64,000 nt of DNA from Acanthochlamys bracteata. Taxonomy: Eukaryota; Streptophyta; Magnoliopsida; Pandanales; Velloziaceae. Below are positions 25,301 through 40,300 of the stretch, one piece after another (position 1 is the first letter of the stretch; each line of letters opens with the position of its first letter). The DNA is taken from positions 8,928,001 to 8,992,000 of the forward strand of contig CM034127.1 in assembly GCA_019914995.1 (NCBI GenBank), in the 5' to 3' direction. Under the pieces are notes generated by a model that was not told the DNA's origin, did no database searches, and saw only the letters and a list, made by a program, of their open reading frames with translations. The position numbers and the translations under genes are program-made.

Positions 25301-28300
25301 TTAAGAGAAAAAGATCTTCCTATCTCTCCTGTTATAATAGATCTGTTCATCATTAGAATAGGGAAAATGACTGAAGTTCATCTAACACTACAAAAGAACA
25401 TTTTGAGAGGAAGATGCATTATCCTAACAATCATTACCGAAACATCATGTTTTACTAGTAGAGTTCATTTACTGCAATGATGTCATATTGCCACAACACA
25501 CAACTGATCCCAACTTCTATACAAGTCCGACTATCATGTTATGTATCGGATTTTCCAATCGAAGTTCTATCAGAATAAACCCATAGTAAGCCATTGTAGG
25601 TTATACTGTACATGATAGAAGAAAATTAAGAAAAGGCCACGAATGTTATAGAGCTTCTGATTTTTTGTAAAAATCAATATCTCGTTTCACTCAGAGGTAA
25701 AAAGAAATCAAGAACTTCAGTAAATTATACAAATTCTACCTAGAAGGGCCAGATCCATACAGATGCTTCATTGTATATTCATCTATTGCACTTCCAAAAT
25801 CAATAATACGCCTGTAAAAGAGGAAAGGTTAAACAAGTTAAGATGTCCAATGAAACACAAGTCTAAATCAACGACAACTCAAAGGTAATATATTCTCATC
25901 AACTGAAAAAGATAGGTTGCCAGGATCCTGTGCATGGTTGCATCAAGAAGAAAGCATAACATTAGAGAAAGTGGAACGGGGGAGGCTAGCAAGGTTAATA
26001 CAGGGGGGTAAGGAAGTGGACACCAAGAAGGAAGCTGGGGTAAAAGTACGATTACAAACTTATGCATGTAGACACTTCCAGCAGAATCTAATTATCTGCA
26101 ATTTAGACGCCAGTGCTGCTTAGAAAGAGGATGTTCCCACTACTTCATAAGAGAGAACAAAGAGTTGAAAAACTACGCACATACATACTCCATTTTTGCA
26201 TCATCACTACTACCAGGCCAGGAAATGAGGACAATAAGGCATAATTGTTATGATGTAATTGGACTGTTCCACCAGATGTATTTCTTACGTGCAGATGTTC
26301 GACCCAGATGTTTGACAGAAGTAGAATTCTTGCATAAACTAAAGCACCATGCTGTATGACATGGATTCACTTATTTGCATGTGCATATGTAAAGCACACA
26401 ATACATGCAGGACACAGAAATAAGTCCATACAGACATCAAAATCTTTTATGTCTATACTTCTCTATGTACATGCATGCATGAGTTCAATATGCTGCTCCT
26501 TCCTTTAAATTCCTTAAAACCCAAAACCCAGATCTATATGATCCAAGATAATAGCAAATCAAACAAATTGTATAAGAATAGAAAGCATTCAGATACAATG
26601 TAGGTAGCATAGTGATCAGCATATAAAATGTGAAACCTACAATTTTAGACGATAATCCTTTCTTCCATTTGGAATTTCACTTGAGCACGTCCCAGAAGCC
26701 ACATCTTCAAAGCAGATGATCATATTCTCTTTAAAAGCAACAAAAGGAAACCTTGAAGTTAGCAGCACTGATGCAACTAGCACGAAATGCAAAAATACAT
26801 TATAAACCAAAAGAGGACAAAAACCTAAAGAACTAGGAAACTTTCTTAAAACCTTAAAACTAAACCCCTAAACCCTAAACTCTAAACCATTATGGTTGTC
26901 GGTCAAAGTTTTAACTTTAAGACAGCATTTTTCATCATACAACTATGCAATCAAGACAACTGCCTCACTGCTGTGATGTACACAAAAATGCAAAGTCAGT
27001 GATCTTTTGTCATTAATAACAGATTGAATCCTGGAAACCTTGGTTACAAGTGCATTAATCACATGGCATGAAATATCAACTGGGTACATCATTTGACCAC
27101 TGAACTAAACCTTGTTTATACTGAATGGAAAACTGCAGTCCTTTTTCAAGCTAACATTCAGATAGTTTCAATTAAGTTACGGACATTTAAGAACAGATTA
27201 TCAACTATAACTGCTATAGTATATTGGGCAGATGCATTACATGGTTTGAACATACAGAAATTTCTACAAGTATTATTCATATAAATTCAAAGCTATGAAA
27301 TAAAGTAAATTTGGAAATGAAGGAAATAGACTATAATAATACAAGTTAGTCACTTATGGATCTTTAGTCTGTGGCAAGCCCAGATAAATGAGGAATGTTA
27401 AGTTAAATGTCAACCTAGAAAACTTTCCAACATATTTTAGACTTTGTTTCATTTTGTGCTAATGCTAGGTGTCACTCAAAGTACACAGGTTGGGTAGGGA
27501 GGTAACATTTGAACCCAATTGTAATACAAAACTAGCAAATTTTCAAGAACTCATGGGAAGAAGAGAGGTACAGCCATTTACACAATTATTTCCAACAACT
27601 CTTTATTAACAAGATGAAAGGATGTTGGACACGGAAAAATATCCTACATTTCGTGAAGATTCATTCAACTTCCAGGACAAGGTAGTATCTCAATCAAGGC
27701 AGATGCCTAAGACTTTTGAGAGAAATTTCTAAAGCAACCCAAATTAAAGCACAATTAGAGAAGCAGAGAATCACTATGAGCAAATAAATATACCAGGTTT
27801 TACATCCCTATGTGTAATGTTGCGATCATGGCATGATTTAAGAGCCATCAGCTGAAAAAAACAAAAAATATCCATTGATAATTTTGCTGACAGTATTCTC
27901 AACTGCTCAAGAGAAGAATAGAACTGTTCTAGAGACAAGTACGGCTGCGTTTGGTAGTGCATACCAAAAGCAGCTTTTCAACTTTTCTCTATTTCACGTT
28001 TTTCAATACATATTTTATAAATATTTAGAAATTTTATTTAAAAATTTAGATAGTGTAGAAAAATTTTACGTAATGAGATCTTTTTATTGCATATGTTTAT
28101 TATTTTCTTGAAAGTAAAAAAAATAGAGCTCGTTTTTTCAAAAATGACAAAAGTACCCTCCATTTCAAAAAAGCTCCATTTCATAAGCAATCCCAAACGC
28201 ACCCGTACAGCGCAACTTAGAATCAATTTTATGTTAATTCATAAGAGCATGTGAATAAAGACATATTAACATAATGAAAATATATAAGCCAAGAACATGA

Positions 28301-31300
28301 GAAGTTAGTTTATATCTTATGATGCCACTATTGGAAGGAAGTTTTTGGAACACAGATAAGTAGCCGTATTGATTTCTGTCATAAACCGGTCACTATGCCT
28401 TATATTGTAATATCTTAGTCCATTATTGCGTAATAGTCTCGTAACTCCCAGGCTGGAATTAAAACATTCTACAAGTCATCACGCAAGTAGTATTCAGACT
28501 TCAATGGGCCTAAATTTGGAGTAGGAACCGTGTGAAATGCCTAAAAGTGCCCCTAGCGCAACAAATCTGCTACTGTTTGCAACACGACCATGAGAACAAA
28601 AATGATGTCAAGGCTTGAACCTACTTTAAATTTTAGTTAAATCCATACAGATTATGCGTTTAGTTTATATTTTATCGCCTATGCTTCAATATGACTTTTC
28701 AATCTCTATTAAGTTCACAGGTTTCATCTTTTTGGTAAAGAGCTTCTAGTCAATTACATAAGAATAGTTTTGATACATCACCGACTCACTAATGAAGTAG
28801 CTACGGAGCGGAAAAAGAAAGGACTAATAGGTCATTGGAGGGGAAAAAACAACTTTTCTCATCTTATATGTTCCATGTGTGACAATACAATATAAACTAC
28901 GCATAATGATACTAAAAATCAGAATTACAGATAACGTCTAAACTAAACTAGAGAAATTTGCAGAAATTATGTTATCATATATACTGCTATGTTTTACATT
29001 TCTACAAACAAGGAATATTATTTCGTTTCACAAAAGACAGGTTGCATGCAAAATGAAGAAATTCATCAAATATGAAAACTATATGATGAAATCAATTTAA
29101 ATTATTAAATAATGACACAATCACGTGGTTATGGAACATACCAACTGTCTAATCATATTTTTCATTTCTTTCAACCCTAGTTCTGTTGTTCTCAACCAAT
29201 GCCACCAAGAAGAAGGATGTAAGACCTGGATGTTCCTTGCTTGTTGATTGGTGTCAGCATCCTTACGAATCATAGTTTCTTCTGCTGTATACATCAGCTT
29301 TGACAACGAGACACCTTCATTTTGAAATACAAGCCAAATCTCCTTAGAGTTTGACTCAAAAGATTCTACAAATCTTGCTATGTGTCCCAAACCTTCTTCA
29401 TAGCCAGCATCTAACTTCCTGAACGGCCTTGAAAATGTTTGATGAGCATTGAAGGTGCTACCAATTTCATTACCTTCATTTAATGCTATCATCTTTAAAA
29501 TATTAGAGAAGTCATCTGCTTCTACTGGGAAGGCATTTGATACTTTTGTGACTGCTAAACTTCCTAGGGCAGTAGAAGCATTCAAGAACAGTTCGCCGAA
29601 GTACTTCTCCCGCAATCCACTTAGATAAGTAGCAGTTCCTCGCTCCACCTAAGGAAATATGGCAACAATTAACTTTCCACAAAAAACTAACGAGATAAAA
29701 GCTGAGACACCTAGGAAAATAGCTTGAGCTTCATGAGCATGCGAAAAGGTAGAAAAACACAAAGATGTGTAAGTGAAAAATAAAAATTGAAGACAAATGG
29801 ATCAACAATCAATATCAATGGAATGGACAACTGTTGGAACTTATTTGAAGAGCATAGGGCACTACGTTAACAGTTGCTTGATTTATGTTGATTCTTTCAT
29901 GCCAACTCCCAGATGTTTCAAGAGTATTAGCAGGTGTCTCAGTAAAGCAGACAGTGAAACCGCTAACAATGGTAAGTTTGTCACAATGCAAGAACATCAC
30001 ATTCCAAGATGGAAGAGAAATATGATTTGGTGTATTCAATAAAAGATTTTACAAAAGTCCAGATGAGCGAAAGAAAGCCAGATAGCATAAAGAAAAAATC
30101 TGCACATGAGAATGTACACAAACAATATTGATCGAAGCAAGAGATTTAAAATAAATTTTTTTTAAAAAAAAAAATTTGAAAAGGAGGATCACCACAAACA
30201 GAAGAACTGAATAGAGAAGGATCATCCTGCTAAGCATGTCCTAAAATTTGAGAAGTAGGCATGGGTGAAGCTCTCATCGGGTGCTTTGACATATGCTATA
30301 AAGACTTGGAGGTTGCAACACTTACTAGAACTAGCAGTTAATGATACATGGAAGAACTCATAAACTGATGATCTTTCATACTTATGTAAAGTTAAACTCC
30401 CCCTAAAATCTACAGTAGATAGTTTAACAGTAAGGAGCACCATGCGCTTTGGGTCTATGCGCATCAGTAGAAGATTACTTCCTAAGCCTCACTTGTGATC
30501 ACCAACAGAAACCAGTAGTATTAAGAAAATACATAGGGCATAAGTAACCATAAATGATGTTACAAGCCAAGCACTTAGGTTAAATGAAAGCTTGGTTAGA
30601 ACTTGCAAAGAGAAAATACCATTATGCGCTTCAAAATAAAGAAATTGCCATCACTTTGATTACTGAAGCAATATTTTCCAGATGAATTTGAAGAATGACT
30701 CAGGTTGAGCTCATGTGGATCAAGGTGAAAAAGATTGGAGAAACGAAGCAGACTGTCATCCATTTCCTTCACTTGATCATCACTTTGAGAGCAATTCCAG
30801 TTATAAGCCAGCCAAACTTCGCCAAATGATCCACGGTCGAACCTCCGCTTTAATATATATCTAAAACAATACAGTGGCAAAAATAAAAAGTAAAAGAACT
30901 ATGACATGTGACACATCCTGGTTGTTGTGAAGCTGCTATAATTTCAACAACATAATGCAGTGAACACAGATTTAACAATAGAATAATATCTTAGATAGAA
31001 CCATGATCTTGGAGAATGAGACTGCTTTGGTCCTAAATGAAATAGAATAGATAATTGGCTTTGCATCAAGAGGATGAATACCAACTGCAAGGAAGGAACA
31101 ACTCTTTGCTTGCCCGCTTCAATTGAGAATTTTGCTTGCTCATCTTAGAGACTGAAGAATACATTTTGTGCCATTTTGTGCCTTTGGGCCTACACTGGCT
31201 TATTTGTTGCTATTTATGTTTATTGCACTTATACATGGCCTTCGTAAATTACAAGGAACATTTTCCATATAGTACACCTCTGAATCAAGTTATCTTGGTC

Positions 31301-34300
31301 AGTTCGCAGGAGCCAAATTCCCACTCATTGCAGTTGTTACATTATTACTATAACACCAGGAAAAAGGGTGTTTCCAATCGATAAGCTTTTTTATTTTTCA
31401 ACTATACCAACAAATATGTCAAAAGCCTAGGACATATGAATGTCATAAAGATTCTTGCCCACAGTGTTCTTACTCATTGATTAAAATGGTACAACCCTGC
31501 AGGGTGGTGTTTGTGGTTCTGCTAGTTAAAGGGAAGCATAAATCATGTGGTGCCCGCAGAGATGAAACTTTCAAGCAATAAAAGATCAAAGATCTTTATC
31601 AAGATTAACTATAGCACTCTACCTGAAATTTGGCAGTTTGCTGCTGGATTCTTCTGAAGAATTGGACATTGTTTCATTATATGGAATTGAGTCAAGGAGG
31701 CCAAGAAGTTTGGCAAAAACATCTGCACTAATGCACTGGCCTTTATAGCTTTCACTGTGTATTTCATATTTGCATATGTTGTGGTCATAATATAAGTCTG
31801 GAAGACCTACACCTGGAGATTAAACCAACTTCATAAACCCACATAGCATCAATGAGAATACCAGAACAGCTATGTCAATCAAACCTGACATCTGCATTAT
31901 CATAGTCAAAGCAAATATAGAATAAGGGAGAAAGATTCTATAGAAATTCACATCAGCCATATAAGTAGAGCATCAACGAAAAGGTGTATGGAAAGCAACT
32001 GCAAAGTGTATTTGGAAAGTGCCAATCATATGTGGGCCAAAGGATAGTTTGGTAAGTAAGCAACAAAGAGCTAACAAAAAAGCATATAACATAATAAGAT
32101 ACCATAAATTGATGTGATACTATAGATTAAAATACACACTTACCATGATAATATGCCAATGGTTCTGGTAAGGCATGAGATAAATTAGACATTTCATCCT
32201 TCAATCCACGTTTTATTGGTTGGAAAACATAATCTATATTGTTGTTGAGACTTTCAGATAGGTAGAAACAACCTAGTCCCTTATGTTTAGCTTCAACCTG
32301 CAAAATTGATAAAGGAAAGCATATATCAAATAAAATGTGTAACCTACAACACTAGTACAATGTGACCTATTCACAGTTCTGGAAAAAAGGCATGACTAAC
32401 AACAACAAAAGATTATTGTATTTACACATTTGCAATTGCAGAAACCTGCACTATATATAAATGGGAGAAAGAAAAAAAAATATTTCCTGATAAGTTAGTT
32501 AATGCAAAGAGTGGGATAGATAGTTGGTAGTCAAACTAAATAAGTACAGTATAAGGAAAATATACATCAAATTAGTCAAGTCCATGAAAAACTCGGTTAT
32601 GACAATGGCATAGACCAAATTATAAAATGGTGAAACATTTGCCACACACAATCCAGAGCTATGACAACAAACAATGACTCAAGAATCTGGTGCAAAATTT
32701 TCCTAATATTAAAATGGAAATATAGATCTTAAAAAAGAATAAGTTCAACCGGGATTCTACAAATAAATAAATAAAAGTTAAAAAAACACACAATATAGTA
32801 AATAAGATTAGTAGCGCCATTGTACCAAAAGAACTCTCACAAGTACCAAGCTATTTTGTGCAATTTAACTTATCATAATAAAGCATCAACCTTCTTCATC
32901 CTCCGGAATTAGTTACTCAGAGACATCGTAACTTGAAATAACACGTACAGAAAAGATAGACACGGAAATTACCATTGCATGTCTACTCTCTATAATACCC
33001 TATCCAATACCTAAAAGAAAGAGGCATATCTTCATAAAGGATAAGTGTTGAAGGATCTGCCCATATCAATACTTAATCCTTCTAGAACTCCCTCCAACAT
33101 ACTAAAACTAAATGTAGCCCTGTTTTACTTCGCCAAAAGCCACTGCTGCACTTTTTACAGAACTAAAAGCACTTCCATTATCCCCGAGATCAACCTGAAA
33201 TAATTCATTTAATTGATATAAAGAATTCATGAGATAAATGTCTCACAGAATATACCACTAATATGCATACAATACACAGATTATGTTATATCTCCTTGCA
33301 TAACATTTAGTACTTTCTCTACCATCTCAAATTATCACCAAGTACCCAGATAAGTTAAAAGGAAACTGATAAGTTCCTTCATGTATCTCCTTCAAACCTA
33401 GAGCTCCTTCCTTATTCTTCTCATCCATCTTTGTGAAATAACCAGAAACAAAGGAAGATACTACTTGCTACATTTAGGCATGCCTGTCTGCAAGCATGAC
33501 AAGATATGCAACATCATTGATCATATACTGGTTAAGTTGCATTTTGTAGTTTTTAATCCTATTCATGATTGCAATGAAATTAATGTTGGATCTTACGTGA
33601 CACGGATTTCTACTACATATTTAAAAACTTGGAATCTATAAAAGAAAGCGCCCTCACCAATAACCGATTGAACCTCGTCATGATTCCATCAAAGAAATCT
33701 ATCGGCACGAGGCCTGTCGCAGGATCAAAGTCACCTAGAAACAAAAGCTTTTAGGTAAATAGAAAAAAAAGACCAGCAAGGAATAAAATTAACTAGTGAC
33801 TAACATTGGAGTCCTTTGACACAAAGAAAAAGGAAACAAAAGAAAAGAAATGAGACACTAATCTCATAGAGCCCAAACAACAGCATCTATGAGGATGGCT
33901 TCAAGACTTGTAAAAGCATAAAAGCATAGCGAGTGGACTTCCACAAACAGATACCCTTACTGAATATCATATGCAACTTCCTCATATCCATGTATCCCTG
34001 CCCTAACATCTATAAGGCTGTCATGACTATAAGGCATTACAACAAGAGCATAGTAAACATTACATTAGAAAAGGTTGCTCCAATAGATTACCAGCTCTAT
34101 TGATCCTAAAAGTCTGAAGAACCCATCAGTAGCAATCCCCTCTCCCAAATATAAGAAGTTCCAGAACTAAAATTCTTTATATTTGCAAAGAAGCCATTAT
34201 AATCTTATATGTCAGTAACATACGCTGAGCAACTCATAGGCATTTATAAAAAAATCGTAACCATGACACTGCACATGACATGGATACTGAAGTGCATGTG

Positions 34301-37300
34301 CCATGGAGGACTGAACATAACTAATGTGCTCTTTTGCAATACGTACTTATTGCCTATTTATCCAGTTTTACAAAACGTTTGATAATCCAAACTCTGATCA
34401 TGTTAGAATCTTATAAGTTTGCTGTAAGTACTTGCCAAAAGATAAACATTAGTCGGTTTGGCTTGGTTAATCAAAAAAAAAAGAGGACTGCATAGATAAG
34501 GTTAGTTTTACTAACTTAATATGTCAAATTGTAAAAGATTTCTACTTAGACAACGTTTAAGTGCACCAAGGATGGTCTAAAAATGAAACAGTAAAGATAT
34601 AACAATGGAACTTGAAGCTCATAGGTGCTGCAGCTATCATGAAACTTAAACAGGTAAGTGTTAAAGCATAGCAGAAATACCTGATTTTCCACTTGTTATC
34701 TTTGGCGCCCCGTCAAATGATAAGACAGAATTTCCTTCCAAATTGCACTCATTTTCAAGATCAAACCCTGAATTAATAACACGTTTCAATGGAATAATTA
34801 CAACCGCCAAGTTGTCTATACTCCCTTTTTCAAGAGCAGCATCTATTATGAAATCAGCCAATGAGCGCACAACAGTGGAACTGAAGTCTGGCTTTGATCT
34901 TATATTTATGCTCGCATAACTGTCATCCAACAACAGATCACAGACTTCCTGGGCGGTCATTTTCTCAAATATTCCATCAGAAGCTGCAAGCAAATAACTA
35001 CTGTTACTTGTTAGAGCTAGCCAGTCTGTCACTTCAGGAGTGGAGATGACACCATACCTAACCATCACAAAAGGAGATTATATATCCAAATAAGAAACAT
35101 ATCATGTAACAAATTATATAAAGATTCTGATTGCCAACTCAAATTGAAATCAAACTAATATCATACTTTTTGAATGACACATCACCAATTGCTCTAGAAA
35201 CGGCGAGTTCTCCATTGACTCGAACCACCCCTGCCCACTCCACTACATAACCACCAGCAGCTTCAACTCTGTCTCTTTCTTCATCTCTATCAGGATGATG
35301 ATCTTCAGTCAGTTCCTTTGCAAGATAGAATCGTACATCATTGCGACCATGTTTATAAGGAGAAGATTTATTTCTCTTACGCCGTTTGAGATGGTTCATC
35401 TTTGAGAAGTTCGCTGCTTTCAGATACAAACCTTTGTTAGCAAGAACTAGCTTTCTAGGATAGATTATTCTAAAACACATGACACACAAAAATTAAACAA
35501 GAAATCCTTTATGCAATTATCCCTCTAAACAGGAGCAACTACCTTCCTGAGTATCAGAGTAAACCTCTGAGCACAATATTGCTTTTGAGTCACCAACATT
35601 AGCAACCAATGCATGGTCATCTGCAACAAGTACAACTGTGGCAGTCGAACCAGAATCAAAATTTTTCAGAAAGGCTTCCTGTAGGTGTTATTAGAGGAAG
35701 AGCATCCATGAGACAACATGTCAGTTTGGTAGTCTATACACAAGAAACAAATTGCGATAGGAACCGTCAATACTTTCCTCAGAAAAGGTAGCATCAATAT
35801 CACGGATCGTCTTTAAAAGTGATTCCTTCAGGATCTCCAGGTGAAAAGGGTCATCAAAAATTGTAGTTGCTAAAGGCCGTGTCCTGTGTTCATAGACATT
35901 CTTATCAGCTAGTGTGGCATATATAGTAAGTCGCTGCAAATAATACTTTTTGAAAAGGTGAGCCTAAATAGAGCTTGAGATCCATTAAGATTTAAAGGAA
36001 ATGATAAAACAAAAATAAGAAAGATGAAACTCCATTCTTGCACAATAAGTATTCACTTTCGAAGGTGGGGGTCTACCTCAAGACCACAATAAAAGTTCGT
36101 TACTGTCTAACATGATAATTTAGTCAATCAAAAAACTGTCTGCATGAAGTTATAACAATCAAATCTGTAAAGTCTTATTCAAATAGGTATTTCCAGACAC
36201 ATGGATTCATTTAGCACCACTTCTCTTCAACTTTCAATTCTCCACCCTATATAGGCTAAATACTAGTTTAAAATATCAGTCGAACATAATCAAGCACTGC
36301 ATAGTTTTACTTATAAACAATAAACCTGGGATAAATAGGATGGAATAACAACCTAAACAGCTGAAATTAGAAAGGCAAGAATGTGTATCAAAACTATTCA
36401 GTTACTTTGTACCCAACAGATTTAAGTAATGTAGCTAGAAGATTGAACAGGTGGCTCAAGCATGAAAGGCGCATCCTTTCAAGACAGCTATTATCATAAT
36501 ACAGCCTAAGAAAGAAACTAAAAGTAACATTGTTTTTGGAATCAAAACTGACCTGCCATTGTCTATGTTCGGCACTTGAATGATCGTATTTTCTTCACCA
36601 TAAGTCAGCATCTCAGGATATCTCCTGAGCACCAGTGAATATATACCATCAAGAAGAAAATACACATGTAGTACAAAGTACTCAACAAAAAGTTTAGACG
36701 CCAAGTCGCTAGCTTCAATGCCATTATGACCATCAAAGACCGCTATGATTCCAACATTGATCTCCTTGATCCCCATTCTCCCTGCTCCACACAATTGCAG
36801 AAGCAGCTTAACCATATTGCTAATATGGTACCACATTTTACAAAATCTCAGTGGCTAATGAAAGAAAATGCATGAATCTGTTAAGCAACATGGACAGTTT
36901 TGATATTGAAATTCAGAAACAATGTTAGCACTATTAAAATTTGAACGCTTAAAACAAGGCTTCCCCTTCCGTTCAACTTATTATATACCACATTGTATTA
37001 AATGAAAGTTATAATTAGCCCCCAAAACTTTGCAAAATCTTCGTTTGGGCCCTTGAATTAGTTCACAAACTTTTAGAATGCATTCAAATTTCAGTCCCTA
37101 AACAAACACATGCAAGTTCTTTTTCTAAGCTTAATACTAAATTACCAACAGCTATTACACCAGTAAGCTGATTTTAGAACACCATATATTCTAGAATTTG
37201 GAAATCTGGCTTACCCTCATATGCAATATTAAAAAATAGTTACACACTGCTTGGATTGAGAGTAAACGGGACAAAGAAGGGGAAGAGAATCAATTACTCT

Positions 37301-40300
37301 TCATTCCTCCTGTTTGGCAAAAATTTTAAAAAGTAACGGAGAGTAACAATTCTCTCCACTACTCTTATATGGAGAATAATTCCTTATATTGGAGTAAAAT
37401 CAAAAAGTAAGAGTAACAAAATTTTGCTGTTGAAAAATTAGGCTTTCAAGATTACCCTCAAGTCCTTATTCTGTGTATCTCTCTGCCTCTCTCTATATCT
37501 GCTGGTGCTTGCTGCCTCGCCTATACCTCGCAACCATCGATCCGAGTAAGTTTTAGTTTAATGACGTTGTTCTTGATTGATCAGTGATCCATGCGAACTA
37601 CTTCTTCAATTTCCATATCCTTCTTTCAAATATTTTTCTTCTTCTCATTAGTTATGCCTGATTCTTGTTTCACTACTCATCATTACATTTCTCATCTTCT
37701 TCTCTCGCTATTGATCGTCTCCAACCCTCTTCTGCTCCGAAATTCTTGCTGCTTATTTTATCCGCTTCTCCGCACAGCAAACAACTCCTTCCTTAATCGG
37801 AAGTGCACAATCTGCAATCAAGTTTCAATCTTGATCACTGTTTTAGCAATTTTATCATGAATTGATTCATGGGTACTTAGATAGATTTTGACGATCTAAC
37901 TACCATCCTTCTACGACATTCTCGATGCAATAGCTATTGACTTCTCTCCAAATTATATCCTCATGCTGTTACCATAGTTGTTATTCTATTAGGGAGTTTC
38001 TTGATGCAGCAAATATATCTACGTCTATGAATTTTATTTCTAATACATCTTGACCTAATACAAAGGAGGTGATAGCTGAATATGTTCTTAATTGGCTTCT
38101 TTTTACTGCCTTTGTGCAAATTTTACTTCATATTTCAATATGGATGATAAGTTGATTAAACATCTGGATTTGTATTATTTAGCTAAGCATTTTCAGTTTT
38201 GTACTGTTGTTTACTACTTGATATTACACAACCAATGTAAAAGAAAGCAGATTGTAATTGGTCTTGACGTTACGGAAGAAAAAGAAAAGATTCAACGTGA
38301 AGTATTTAATTCCACTACTAAAAGGCTAGACGTCGTAGCATTTGCCGAATGGGGCCGTCGGCATTTGCAAAATGGTATGATTTATTAGTGACATTTGGCG
38401 GTCTTAAGCCTACAAGACAGATTAGTATAGAAGAATAAGTTATTATTTTTATGTATTCCCGTTAGAAAAAAACTAAGAACAGAAGGTGCCTTCCATGATC
38501 CAGAGAAACTATTTGTCGTAACTTTCATAATTTGTTATGGGCCGTCATAGAATTAGAAGGAACATTATTGTAACAACTTGACCGATCACAATTCCTACAG
38601 AAATACACAATAACTCGACATATTATCCGTATTTCAAATGAAGATAATCTCTTGACTTTAAATTACAACAAATATTGTTTTATATAACTTACTAAGTTAT
38701 AAGTTATAATGTCAATATTGTATTGGAGCAGCTAATGAAACACATATTCGAATTAAAATGTCTCCCATAGTTGCTTCTAGATATCATTGTACAAACGAAT
38801 ATCCTAAAAAATTGTGCTGCCTGCTTGTACTTTTGATTTTAAATTCACCTATATGTTAGCTAGTTAGAAAGGATCAGCGTCGGACTCTAAAACTATAAAA
38901 AATACATTAAGAAGACATATCCTTTAAGAATACTAAAACAATAGTGAGCTACAATAAATATTTATCATAAGTGTGATCTTTAATAATAATATGTGGTACT
39001 TCTATTAATCTTAGAAAAATTCTACCTTGCGGATACTAGTTTCATGATTATGAGTGGACTAGGTACACCTAATAGAAGAGTCTGGTACCATCTAAAAAAG
39101 TACTCATCAATTCCACCAATAAATTATGAAAAATTATTCAATCGTCGACATGCATCATTTCGTAATTCAATTGAAAATGCATTTGACGTACTTAAGAAAC
39201 AATTTTCTATCATATCAAGCTCAAATGAAATTATGTCGAAGCACAAAACGAAATTATAATAGCATGTTGCATAATTCACAGCTGTCAAATGAGTGAAGAT
39301 CTAGATGAGAACTTTAAAGAAGTAGATGATGAACTTGCCAACCAATCCACTAAAGTCAATAATGATTATAACGATGATAATTATGACGAAGATACACAAG
39401 AGGAGTCAATTAAGAATGCAGTTGCACGGCTATGTGGAGGAACTATAATGCATAATCTTGTACTAGTAATTTCTTTAATTAACAAGTTGATGTAATTAGA
39501 TTGTTGCATTATAGTTGGTTTAATCAACAAGTTGCTTTATTTAGCCTATGTATTGTTTGGTTTTTTTTTTAAATTACAAGTTGCTTTAATTGCCAAGTTA
39601 CATTATTTAGCTTGTGTAATTGTTTTCTAGATCTATAAGACTTCAATATGGCGCCTAAGAGAAAATCATCAATGCAAGTACAAGTACAAGGAGTGATCAT
39701 CTTCAATTGAGTTATCCTAGGGATGATGTTGTTATTTAAGCCTTCTTACATCAGCATATATAAGAAACGAATCAAGGATACTTTCACAACTCATGCTTAT
39801 GATAATATAGTTAATGAGATGAAGGAATTATTTTTCAATAAACCACTAGATGAGAATAGAATTGGCAACCGCATTAAATATATTAAGAAAAAAATTGCTC
39901 TTATTTGGACTTATTCAAGGATGATTTCAGTGATTTTGCCTGGAATCATGAGATGTATAAATTTGATGTTGAGGACGAAGTGGTAATAATTGATCCATGT
40001 GCATGTCTTACATGATAATTCTAACTTCAAAACTTTGTATTGATATTAAGATTTCTTATTACTGCACTTATGAAGATGTGCTTTCATTATGTAACTTCAG
40101 CAAAAATACCAAAGTTCTAGAAATTAGTAACAAATCGTTTGCTCTCCCTTACGACAAGTTAAATATATTTTATGTGATAAATGAATTGATCTCAGGAAAT
40201 CGTGTTGGATTAGAAAACTTTCATGTGGATCAAATTACTGACCAAGGATCTCCAAAATGCACCTATTGATAGACTATCACAAACTCGGGAGCTCCTTTCA

